DNA of 64,000 bases from Muraenolepis orangiensis. Taxonomy: Eukaryota; Chordata; Actinopteri; Gadiformes; Muraenolepididae. The stretch is from NCBI GenBank assembly GCA_027704905.1, contig CM051018.1:16639028-16703027 (forward strand), in the 5' to 3' direction. The stretch's first letter is position 1, and each line of letters starts with the position of its first letter. Under the pieces are notes generated by a model. That model worked only from the letters and a program-made list of their open reading frames with translations. It had not been told where the DNA came from and made no database searches. The translations under genes were made by a program, and so were the position numbers. Positions 1 through 61,184 of this stretch are shown here, in pieces.

Positions 1-743
1 GCAACAACAGCTCGTTATGTGGACGAGGTGGGTGGGCAGGCTGGCTGGCTGGCTGGCTGGAGATACATCTCCGTCAATTCATCTGAGGTTTACATCACAC
101 TTCCGGTCTTTTTATTCCCTCTTCACAATTAAAGCATGCAAGCTCAACACTTTTCGGTAAGACTCAAGTTTGGTAGAATCGTGGTAAAAATGGAAAAATA
201 TGCATATGTTTCTGTCTGGTTCCTATACGTTTAACTCCACTGTCCAGTTTGTTTTACAAAGTTGCTCGAGCAGCACGTTTTCATTGTTGACAATCAAAGT
301 GGGTTATACGACTTACAAGTCTCTACTGAATACATGTATAAACAATAAAAAGTATCAAACCGGGCTTGAATCGGAACACACTGCAGGCAGTTTATACAAA
401 TAAAGCATAACGGATCAGACTGTTGTCTCACATCACTGACAATGGGTAAACACTAACACGACATGGAAATGAATAGTTGAATTGTGTCGCACAGATGAGA
501 ATACCCTGTCAAAACTAAATGGCTGGATTAAAAACAATGATTGGTTGATCCAGGCGCTTTGTTCGATGAACACCGTGGACTGTACAAGATACGTCAACTC
601 GATTTATTTCGAAAATGTAAAACGGAAATGCGCGTTCTGTTACTCGCTCTGTATTATTAGTGTAAATACTGCAATAACAACCTAGCGCTAAAGCTTGAAG
701 ATAAATGTTTACAATATGTCATATGTTACAATGTAGTACTAAC

Positions 744-905
744 CTCGTTAAACCACTAAATCCAGCAGCCATACCCTCTGTTTCTCACACGGGGAAAATA
801 AAGCAGCCAGCTAGCTTTAACAAGCCCATGAATGCAGAAGTACAAGACGCCACGGAGCAAAAAGTGGGGACGAGAGCTACTTCCGGTTAGAAAGTAGCCA
901 ATTAA
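744..905 (-). promoter_or_regulatory. Possible promoter and first exon of an unrecognised minus-strand gene
   Basis: On the minus strand a reversed CCAAT-type motif (about 896-902) is followed by an ETS-type CCGGAAGT motif (about 875-882), typical of a TATA-less housekeeping promoter. Downstream is an ATG at 770-772 opening a short frame (MAAGFSGLT) that runs into a plausible donor, GTTAGT, after base 744. A separate 14-codon ORF starts upstream near 831 and ends before this ATG. If real, the gene would run off the left edge, head-to-tail behind ret. I do not recognise the peptide. It could equally be a chance frame beside a non-coding exon. Confidence 0.28.
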
Positions 906-999
906 AGTGGTCTTACTTTAAGCGTCATCAATCATTCCCAGGCAAGGGCATGGATGGTTAAGGACCACACAGTGGACACTTTTTACATTTATACTCTCA

Positions 1000-2139
1000 T
1001 TCTAATCTACTTTTAACATAACTAATAGTTAGCTGCATAATGCATTACAGTTTATGTCCAGGCTCAGTCTTATCCTTAACACAATTTATTATAGAACATT
1101 TTAAGCACATTATTGTCAACAGTATTTTGATACATTCCAACACAGCCACTTAACAGATTGGACGTTTTTATATCTTTCAAAAAGTATACATCAGTTCTAA
1201 CCCTGCAAATGCAAAATATTGTAAAAGCTAGAGTTGAGAGATACGTTATTAGATAATAAATTACAACATTTAGGATACTTTTTATTTTGCTCCGGTATCT
1301 TGAAAATGACTCACTGAAAATGCCATACTGCACATTTGTAATGTTTATTTGCAACATAATCAAATTACATAATGATGATAACTCATTATTGTACATACGT
1401 TTTGCACAAAGATTGCCATTAAAAGGAATCGGAAAAATAAGTCACACCAAAACATGGCCATAGTCAAGATTATACATCAAGTCCTTGTATTGGAGTATTA
1501 CTTATATTTGATATTTTCATGAAAAAAAACATGAAAAACAAGCAACACGTTTCATTTTTTATTGAACATTTGTGTATTATTTGTCTTTGGCAAGTATAAT
1601 CCAAAAGAAAAGTGGCATTTTTAATGAACATGTTCCTTCTGAGTACAAACCTTTACATTTGCCCAAACAAGTCCCTACTCTTTTAGTCCACTCAAGATCC
1701 CAGAGTTCTACAACAGGTGATGGAGAAGACAGATGATGGAGAATTCCTAGGTTGGAAATACGTCTTCACAGTTGCAAACACTAATAATTGGAGGCTATTG
1801 TAGAAGCGGCACAGGCACTTGAAAGACATTAACATTGACATACAATTTGGTACAGTAGTCATGCAATGATACAGTTTGGCCAACATGACCTCGAGGTAAT
1901 GATTAACATACCGATGAGCTGCGAGAAGCATGGTCTATGTTATTTTTTTTCAATTTCTTCTCCAGCTATTTGGCAGCGAGAAAGACTCTGTGTTTCAAAC
2001 TGTGACTACCCGTGAGACAGAAAAGAAAAGGGAACTAACCTTATCATCAGATTGTATATGTACACTTTTCCTTAGTTTTTTTTATAGAAATATACACATC
2101 TACCAATTAGGAATACCGTCTAAGGTCAATGGTTTATCC
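1000..2139 (-). other. ret: Probable ret 3' UTR (RET51 form)
   Basis: This AT-rich stretch follows the RET51 stop codon and holds no credible coding frame. Minus-strand AATAAA signals (TTTATT as written) occur at about 1558-1563, 1344-1349, 1281-1286 and 1085-1090. Any could be the polyadenylation signal; I cannot choose among them. The 3' end must lie before the possible next promoter near 900. Confidence 0.45.
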
Positions 2140-22180
<20,041 letters not shown>

Positions 22181-25100
22181 ACTCGCGAATCATAAGTGAA
22201 AGTTTCGGAATCAAAATGCACAAAAGTGGGCCCCACTCTCCCACTCTCTCTGAATTGGCGCACAAAAAACCCACCCCTACAAAACTATACGAGGGCATAA
22301 GATAAGAGCCAGTTTCCCCGATGGAGTCCTCAGCGAGAATGTCCCATGGAGCGCCTGCAGTTCGGGCAGCCACCGCTGCTGGCCGGACTGTCTGTAGTGT
22401 TCTGCTGTACAGGGAGGAGGAGGAGGAGGAGGAGGAGGAGGTTCACATCAGGCTAATAAGATGCCATGTATTTTCCGGTCCTTCCGGAGAAGTGCAGGCG
22501 GGATAGCATCTACAGGAAACCCAGAGACATATTTCATCTACAGGTTAGTCACCTCATTAACACCCCCAGCGGGGCGCTCGTTGACTTAATGCGTTTCTAG
22601 GGGGGGAAAAAAACAACAACAAAAAAAAAAAAAACACGTCCGAGAACGACACCAGATTGCGCACATTGATTTAAGTCACTCTGAAAAAAACAGTCACTCC
22701 GAAAAAAAAAAGAAATATCACTGGATGAAGATTTATTGGCCACGAATAACGGTCCACAGTCCAGGCTACATTACTGTGGTCAGAGTGGCCAGAATGCCAG
22801 TGAGAGGATGGGCGTATTATCTCTGTGTATATAACCTAGCAGCACTACCGCTTGAACCCTTGCCAAGTCGTGGGCAGTATAGGAGTTGTTTGCAGACCAT
22901 GTGTGCCAATCACGTTCGTCCACTGGGCACATCCACTGGCTGAACAATGCTGCATTTGAGATGAATTACAATCCATTTATTATATTAAGTTATGTTTATT
23001 GTGTATCATCAAACTTATTGATACCCCCCAACAAAAACAAAAAAATACATACTTTTAAAGTATGATTTTACAGTTTTGAGGTGGGAGTATGAGGGTTTGG
23101 TATTAAAAACCCTGGGCTCCCTCTATTCCTCTATTTGCGCCTGACTGAGTATCTTGGTTTCTGTGGAGCCATGCATTACTCTGCACCCCCCCTGCCCCCA
23201 CCCCCACCCCACAACCCCCACCAGGGCTGGGCACCAGCCACTCACAGTGCAACCACTTTCCAAATCAATGTGTCTATACCAACACACTACAGCACACTGG
23301 GGTTTGTGAAGGGATATTACAACTTCCTTAAGCAATACAATAGACTCAATACACTCACACTAAAATGAAACAGAGGGTTAGCTCTATCGCTAAGCATAAG
23401 TTCCTGAGGATAAGCTTCTTTTACACCTTTTCGTGCATCTCAGTGGCTGATGTGAAATTCCTTCTTTGGTGTATCATCGTATACAGTGCATACAATGTTT
23501 AATACAGCTATAAAGGGAAGGAAAACAGAAAGAAGAACACACACAGTGTGTGTGGAGGAGTGGACGGAGATGTGTGGTGTGTGCAGCCCTACTGGACATT
23601 TATCCAACTTTATTACAAAATGACTCACTGCTCGCTAGCCCCGCATGCTCCGGGAACACGGTGTGATATTGAAAATACAGCTTATTAGTAGAAAACCAAT
23701 ATGCCATGATCAACTGAGCTCAAGGGGAGGTTTGGGGCACCTTCAACTGATTAAACCCTTGAAGAGATGGGGGGGGGGGGGGGCTTGTTACTTGATTAGG
23801 TTCTCATAATAACTGTCCAAACTGAACGACAATTATACTGTCAAACCTCACTTGCTTAACATTTTATCGCTGAATATTTAATGCTCCTAAAGTGGCCTAT
23901 AGTTATCCTATAGCATGTAGACAATACAAAATGGTTGTTTTTTTAGAGCATACTGGACACTAAATGTAATTATACTAAGATCATACACAACATATGCACA
24001 AAAAATTCCTCATTTAATATTGCTGGCACCGTCGAGAGACAATGTGGGGGGAGTGGGTGGGGGGGGGGGGAAGCACATTGCATGACATGAGATGCTACGC
24101 TATGCTCTATGAGAGCACGCCGGTCTCTACAGCGCGTGAGAGATAGAGTTACCATACGGCAGACGACTATAGGGTTCTTGAGACGTGTAATCAATGGGGA
24201 TCAATAGGAACGAGCATATGTGGCAGTGTAGACTGTAGCCGCGTGGAACCATGCCTCCTGCGGGGTTTGTTCATGGTAACACATATTACCGTTACACTCC
24301 CACCATGGACATCACCAGGAAGTTTAGGTGTGGAATGTTCAACGTGCTATGGAATTTGTACTTCTTCCGAGGTTAAACTCTTTGATTTATTATTTTTAAA
24401 TAATAACTATAATTTTTTTTGCTATAAATTTGGCAAATTCTGATATTGGCGCACTTTTTTTTGCTTTATTTGGGTAGAGAAGCACAAGAAAATGGCTAGT
24501 TGTGTTTGACCTTTGACATGCATTTTCCTCATAAATTTACTTTTTTGTCAACGCTGCATTTACAATTATAGAAGATCCAATGACCATCTTGATTCCTGTC
24601 AAGAAGGCAGGATGCTCCGTAGAGACCGACATAACCACATAAGATGTTACTGCAGTAGGCAAAGCAGTGTGTAATAGCATTTCACCAAAGAAGAGCATGA
24701 AGTTGTTTCCTTACATACATCTCAATGACTATCGATTGCCAAGCCACCATCTGAACCATATCACGATGAGGCCATGACGTCGTAGCTCAGTATAGTCTTT
24801 GGCATCCACTCATATTCACTGTTATGTTCACCAATCAAAACCAATCCCATATCTATGCAAAGCCCATTCATATTCTAACAAACCTAGTCTTACGCGGCAG
24901 TATGGCTCAGGAGGTAGAGCGGTCGCCTCACAACCAGAAGGTGGTTCGATCCCCCCGCTCCTCCTAGCAAAAACCTGTCGATGTGTCCTTGAGCAAGACA
25001 CACTAACTGTGGCTCTACAGGCAGGTAGGATTCAGTAACCCTCTCCTCGAATACTGAATCAATTTAAGAAAGAATTTCATAGCTTCATCGATGATTGGGC

Positions 25101-26073
25101 CGGACCAGCTTCTCCCAATGGCTAACCGTTCATGGAGGATATATACTGTACTGTAACTAACATGATTCAAACATGGCGTTACTTAGTCAAGAGTTGCGTG
25201 GTGGATTTTAAAGGCTTGATTTTGGAATATTGTGGGAGAGAGCTCATCTTGGTCATGCATTGTAATGATTCGGGCGCGTGTAATCTTGCTGATTTTCCAA
25301 TTGCATGAGTGCCAGAGGTGGCTGGTCCCATTAATGACACCCCTCTGTGAGCCATGCATCTTGACCCCCATTAAAGTAGTGTCTCTCCAGGAGCAGATGG
25401 CACCCACACACACACACACACACACAGGATGAGGAGAAGTAGCCATGGAAACGGTCTCATAATAGCTAGGCCGGTGTGTAGTGGAATCACTTGGTCTAAT
25501 TTGTTAAGTAGCACCTCAGTACATTTGATTTAATACTCTATGCACAGCCTTAAACAAGTACCGTCAAATAAAACAGTCAACCGGCCACCCAAGACCACAC
25601 GCCACCTGCCATCTGGTGACAGGAACAATCACACGTTTACTTTTTATAAGTAATTGGACAATAGTTATAGCTACGTCAACGTTATCGTCCTCATTCAGTT
25701 CAGCACCTTAGTGGTTAAAGGCCACAGACTTTGGTTGGTCAAGATGTGTTTTAATTTTGTAGTATCAGATACAAACGGTTTACCGTATCACAACAACCAG
25801 ATGTCGGGGTAGTTACCCGAACCCCAAATGATAGAATATAGTAAATCAATAAAATGTTAAACGAACAACATACATGATTATGTTCATAATTGGTTCACAT
25901 TTCACATTTGGCACAAGCAAGGTTGTATTCCCAGATAACATCATAATACAGTTTGTAAAATATTTCTATATATATATTTTGATATTTTGCCCCCAAATTC
26001 CCTTTTCCTATTCAAATGTGACACAGCTTATTTCAAGGTATAGACGACGTGGCACTGTGGTGACAGAGGTCCC
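22181..26073. other. Intergenic: ret upstream region and hgsnat 3' flank
   Basis: This interval should contain the ret promoter (on the minus strand, above 22180) and the hgsnat 3' UTR (below 26074). I see no clear TATA box. Present are a (GGA)n run at about 22411-22440, poly-A runs near 22620, G tracts at about 23769 and 24058, and a SINE at 24895-25145. No coding frame is supportable. Confidence 0.7.
24895..25145 (+). mobile_element. tRNA-derived SINE
   Basis: The head reads GGCTCAGGAGGTAGAGCGGT (A-box region) and GGTTCGATCCCC (B-box), as in a tRNA gene, followed by a body containing TGTCCTTGAGCAAGACAC and a tail region with CTTCTCCCAATGGC. This is a common teleost SINE layout. It is not a functional tRNA: the arms do not close as a cloverleaf. 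Confidence 0.8.
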
Positions 26074-48654
<22,581 letters not shown>

Positions 48655-49568
48655 TTCGCCACGCAGTTCAACCTACACTTTGACTGATCATCTTGATGAA
48701 CTGATGTCAGGTCACTCTCAGGCTAGTATAAAACCTGGCCAAAGGGCAACATGCCTGTGCATAATGCGATAGGTGTTGATCCCTATCTACGCGGCCAATT
48801 TAAATAATCTACTATATCTCGCAAGCAATCAAGGATGGTAAATGGAAACATTTCAGTCGGGTCGTTTAACACACATATAATCTCAAATAGCTCAACGAAA
48901 AACGAAACTGGTGTGCATGAAGAAGTTATCGAGAAGAAGAGATATGGCCCATGCAAGACTCTAAAGTCCTACATCAACTTCCTCAATAGTTTTGATGTTG
49001 TTGTTGTTGTTGTTTTGTTTCCACGCATCAATAGGTATATCTTTGTGCACTGGAGCATACTTCCAATTTCCCTGTTCACCCGGACGTGACCCTGGGGGGG
49101 CTCTCTCGCTCTCTCATCACCTTCCAGTTAACAGAGGTAGATCATTACCCCTTCACCTTTTGGTTCACCTTTCAGGATGTTCCACCTTTAATTCACGTCT
49201 TACCATCAGTACAATTGTACACAATGATAGTATTATTTACACATCTCAGTATACTTTATATTATTATTATTATTTATATTATTATCATTTACAACCGTGT
49301 TGTTATTCAAGAGATTTAAAATCAACGGACACTCACTTAATTTGTCGTGCATTGTAATCTCTAATATAATTTAATTTAATTTAATGTGGCAGTAACTGAG
49401 TTTTGTTTGTTTTTGTTCAGGCTTCTGCACGGGCAACTAAACAGGATCTCTCCACCACGGCCCCTCTGCTTTGAATGAACTCATCCGAGCTCTGCTGGCT
49501 GAGCCACAGTCAGTGTTTAACCGAAGCTCTGGCTGTGCCCTCACTCTTCAACAGACCATCTAGCAAAC
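48655..49568. promoter_or_regulatory. Divergent promoter interval between hgsnat and pcbd1
   Basis: The hgsnat ATG (minus) and pcbd1 ATG (plus) lie 914 bp apart, head to head. The interval must hold both 5' UTRs and both promoters. I see no canonical TATA box in a usable place and no strong GC island. A (GTT)n run at about 48993-49017 and an (ATT)n run at about 49259-49290 are present. Confidence 0.6.
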
Positions 49569-51721
49569 ATGGTGAGTACGACACATACCGATTACACCGG
49601 CCTGGCTTGCAGGATGTCACACACGTGTTTATTATCATGCTGTCAAATAGGAGGGGTCATCACTAAACGGTGTTTTATTGCAGACGGATAACCGTTGCGG
49701 ATAATGCAATGCAATTACGGTTAATGCAACATTGCATATTGCAGCCATAATCTATATATAAAAGCTGTAAAACGGATCGTGTATCACATCTAGTGTAATG
49801 CATAAACTACTTCTATATAGGCCTTAACATGTTGCCATCTATTCAATGGGAGGCAAAACAAGTCATTGTTTTTTCTATTACTCTACAGGTGGTCAGTGTT
49901 ATTCCCCATAACAAATATGTGGAGCCATTGTGTGTGAGCTTTAAGGGACGAGCGAGGTTAGAGCCAGCTCCCTATTGTCCCCAAACCACCGGCTAAATCT
50001 GTGAGGCTCGACAGATACCGGAGATTAGACGGTTGCTATGATACCTGTTGATGTCACCGCTCGTTATCAGGGGGAGGGGTTGGGGGTGGGGAGGATGTTG
50101 CGACATCTGTTTGCTTTGTGTCTCTTGTCTGTTTTTCTAAGTACACAACAGTGGCGTGTGGTTGTGCAATAACATGTGGAGATGAGCAGCCAGTGTGCTC
50201 TCCTGTCTGGTTAAGGAAATGTGAATGAATGTGGACATAGTGCATACAGTTACTCAGTTAGGCCCACTGCAAGCACACACACACTCTGATCTGACATGTG
50301 GGTGAATCTTGGGTTAAGAACATCTTGGGTTAAGAAATCATGTGGCACACTAATGCCAGGTCATGAGTTAGGATTAGGAATTTGTCTCTCTCTCACTCAA
50401 ATAATGCAGCTCGTTATTGTTTCCAGATGGGCTTGGCTGCAACCAATCACAGTTAGTATTTCTGGTACGGCCCCCCCTCTTCTTCCCCACATGTTGCCGT
50501 CTTCTCGCAGGCCGGTAAGATCCAGAGTCTGACGGAGGAGGAGAGGGCCCACCTACTGCCGCTGCTCCGCAATGCCCAGTGGGTGGAGGCCGGGGCCAGG
50601 GACGCCATCTACAAGGAGTTTTTGTTCAAAGACTTCAATCAGGTCTGGGTGACTTTGTGCTCTTGGGGTGGTCTTGTGTGCGTGTGTCTACTTTTCTATG
50701 ATTTAGCAGAAGCTTTTATCCAAATTGGGGGACTGGGGAATGAGAACAGATCTAGAAGTCATTAAGGAGCAGGTAGTTTGGTTAGGCCTTTTGCTGAAGG
50801 ACGCTTACTGGTAAGGCGGTTGACATGGGCAGGGATCGAACCCAGTATCTTTTGGGCTGGGGTTGTAGACACTAGACTATCTTAACAAATCTGGAGGATT
50901 GAATCCTCTTTATTGGTCACATATATATATCGAACCAGCAACCTTCCGGTTGTGAGGCGACTGCTCTACCTCCTGAGCTACACTGCCGCCCATTTTAAAA
51001 GGAGACACATTTTCTTGACCGTGGTTAATCCTTTTTGGTGGTGGGTGTTACTTTTCCCCCAGGCCTTTGGCTTCATGTCCAGAGTGGCTCTACAAGCCGA
51101 GAAGATGGACCATCATCCGGAGTGGTTCAACGTCTACAACAAGGTACCTTATGATGGTCACACATCCGGTGTACCAACAGCAGGGCTACACTTGTAGGGG
51201 AACTGAAATGGTTAGTGCCAAAATGGTCTGGATTTCGATGCCTAATGGCAGTCTGCTTGAGCAAGATTGGCTAACCTCTTCTACCGGTCAGTGAATCCCC
51301 CGTTTCAGCACAAATTCGAACAATGAGATTAATTTGAAATGCACCACACAAACCGTAGCATATTAAATAGCTAAAATATAACCGTCTGTCAATATCAACT
51401 GCTGCGTGCGCACACACACACACACACCACACACAGACCCCTCGCCGTCGGTGTCCCTTTGCCGTGACGTCAGTGTCCCCGAAGAGCCACGTTTGACGCT
51501 TCAAGCTCTTGTAAATGGTAGTAAAATAGTTTAATCCAGACTCAATATGCCCACAATTGACCTATGTTGAGCCGTATTTCCTGTGGGGTGTGTCACCATA
51601 ACAAGTCCAACCTCCCTCTCTCTCAAAGGTTCAGATCACACTCAGCACACACGAGTGCGGCGGTCTCTCCCAGCGTGACATCACCCTGGCCACCTTCATT
51701 GACCAGGCCTCCCTCATGTGA
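49569..51721 (+). CDS. pcbd1: pcbd1: pterin-4a-carbinolamine dehydratase / DCoH (4 exons)
   Basis: PCBD1 dehydrates 4a-hydroxytetrahydrobiopterin in the recycling of the cofactor of aromatic amino acid hydroxylases; in the nucleus it stabilises HNF1 dimers. Exons: 49569-49571 (the ATG only), 50511-50642, 51063-51143, 51629-51721, all in phase 0, 102 residues (human 104). Exon 2 starts AGKIQSLTEEERAHLLPLLR; exon 3 reads AFGFMSRVALQAEKMDHHPE then WFNVYNK; exon 4 reads VQITLSTHECGGLSQRDITL then ATFIDQASLM and TGA. The DHHPEW motif holds the paired histidines (about 62-63) of the active site. Divergent from hgsnat, convergent with sgpl1. Confidence 0.97.
50790..50995 (-). mobile_element. Two SINE-like fragments in pcbd1 intron 2
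   Basis: Minus-strand heads at about 50925-50995 (GTAGCTCAGGAGGTAGAGCA with GGTTGCTGGTTCGAT) and about 50790-50880 (TGGGTTCGATCCCTGCCC) look tRNA-derived. The first resembles the element at 24895-25145. Confidence 0.6.
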
Positions 51722-51991
51722 CCCACAGCTGAATCTCAAAGTAAAACCTACAGTGTGTGTGTGTGTGTGTGTTGTGGGGTACAATTCTATATCAAAAGGA
51801 TTATGATGATGGATTTTGAGTGCCAAGATGTGAGAAGTCACCAAAGAGAAAATAGGGACCCAATTACCTGAATGTCTCGTCTATCAAGTACACCTCGTCT
51901 TATCATTCCGTTTGTATTCACAGTTCACATTTGAAAATGCAAAACCTGTGCCTTTCCTTCCCCCTGCGTGTTCCAATTTTTAAAGTGGTAA

Positions 51992-51997
51992 AATAAA
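51992..51997 (+). terminator. pcbd1: pcbd1 polyadenylation signal
   Basis: AATAAA lies 271 bp after the pcbd1 stop codon, followed by a T-rich stretch (GTTTTTC). It is the first canonical signal downstream. Confidence 0.7.
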
Positions 51998-52113
51998 TGT
52001 TTTTCAAAAAACAGAAAGCCCATGTGATTTCATCCCTGCATGCGTTTACATTTTACTCACAACAACAACCATACACCAGACCACAAACCCAAAGCTCTTA
52101 TAGCAACTTGGTA

Positions 52114-54156
52114 TTTATTAATTTAAAGGGACAACCTTTACAAGGATAAAAAGGAGCATTGGGGGCCACACAAACGACTGTTACAAAGCAAAGTCCCTGA
52201 GTTTGCTTAACAGAAGCACACAATCCATTACCATGATCTCTTGGTCTGGCCATCGAGGAGCCGTGCTCCATTATTGCTAGGGGGTGCTTTTAAATAACAG
52301 CCAAAACAAACAAACCCATTATGGAGGATTTATGGACATAGTCATGAACACAAAACGTTATTAGTATGTTGTTGACTTACTCAAGCCTCCCCTTACACAA
52401 CATCGATGCATTTGATCCCTTGATTGAGTCGTAAAATCGATAAAGTATGCTTACTGGGAACCAATTAAAACACAAACATCAAAACCCAACATGGTTGACA
52501 GGAAACTGACCAGGAGGAGAAAAAGTAGAAGAGCTTGTAGAGAAGTATTTATGAATGCTACCTTCTTTTTTTGATTGATTGATAGAGATAGATACCTTCA
52601 CAACTCTATGTGAAAAAAAAAAAAAAAGACTGGCCAGGATTTTAGAGAATGAATAAAACAAATCACAAAGTGGTCTTGTACACAAAAGCACACGGCAAAA
52701 CGACACGAGCAAGTCTGAGAACTGGTCTGGTGAAATACGTGCCCGCTTTCTAAAAACAACGTAGGTATATGTGCTGAAGTTTTCACTCCTGAAACATCAA
52801 GGGTATGCAGTGGGTGAACATGGAAACATGGTAATCGGATATAGGCTGCACAGTTTCAACAATCAATATTGAGCAAACACGTGCGTATGCCGAATAAACA
52901 AACAAAAAAAAAGTCCAAGGTTCTTGGTGTTATTTATGGATGAGACTGAAAAAGGTGAACTGCAAAAACAAAAACACACTGTATAAAAGACACGTCTACA
53001 CACATAGTTCAAACGCACGCAAGAACGCTTGAAATGTACCAACTGTTGACATAACCGCTTCAGTTGACAGAACCTGCGTGAGAGGTTCCATTGTCAAGAA
53101 TGAACAAGACGGACACGTCGTACTGGGGTGTTGACTGAGGTAGATTGAGAGAAGATCTTGAATTACGAGGAAGGAAAATATTCAGGTCATCTGTCCACCA
53201 CGTACACACATATATATAATGACAAACGTATTACTCCACAGGATGAATTAACAGACATTTATATATATTAAAAAGTCTTACGATTTTAAAGGGGAAGTGA
53301 GTCAAGGCAGAATCATTCAATGTCAGCCCTTATTAAAAAAACAATTTGTTGTCCTTTTCAACATTAGTGACATCAAATGATCTCCACCGTCACTGTATCA
53401 TACCGAAAGTATGAATTACATTTGTATGAAGGGATAGGAAAATTTATACAAAAATCGAAAATTAAATGATTGTCTTCATATCGTCTATATAGTTTTAAGC
53501 TATTAAAACGGCAACGCTTAAAAACAAACAAAACAAACAAACTATGTCGGACAAACAGGCGACTGCACTACACACAGTTGTACACTTGAGGGCAGAAGAG
53601 CAGCGTGACATGCTTTCAGTGGTTTGTGTTTCTCGGCGTCATCACATCATTATTCAGTGACTATCGCGTTTTGAAATGTTCCTGCTTGATTGTTTAAAGC
53701 ACAAAAGAAGAAAAAAAAAAATACTTGAATGTATTCACAAATTAACAGACGACGAAAACAAAAAAAAATGCATTTGTCTAATGATTGACATTTAGATTCA
53801 AGACACGATTAAGCACCAATAAAACTGAATTGGACAAATACACTGCAAAAAAAACAAAATACATTTCCAAGCTTCTAAGCAAAAAACAGATAATCGTTAG
53901 AATAACTTTTTGAGTCATCATTTCTCTATGGTGTCTAGGCACAGTTATACGTGACGCGTTTCCCTCTCTGTGTATTAAAACACGATGGCTTGTGCGTCCC
54001 AAGCAGTTTGTCAGTGCAAACAGTCGGGGTAGCCGTGGGCAACATAAGGCAACCGTTGGGCATTTCAGGTTACAGGACGGGAGGGGGGGCTGGTAGTGTG
54101 GGGGAAGGGGGGGGGGGCCTGTCCAGAGGAGTTGGCCAGGGGCTGCTGCTGGTGCT
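52114..54156 (-). other. sgpl1: Probable sgpl1 3' UTR
   Basis: About 2 kb of AT-rich sequence without a coding frame follows the sgpl1 stop. The distal minus-strand AATAAA at 52119-52114 is a candidate poly(A) signal. Nearer candidates cannot be excluded. If the distal one is used, it lies about 117 bp from the pcbd1 signal. Confidence 0.5.

Positions 54157-61184
<7,028 letters not shown>

Noticed and set aside
24895..24975. A tRNA gene
   Set aside because: Only the internal promoter boxes match; the stems do not close and the unit continues into a SINE body.
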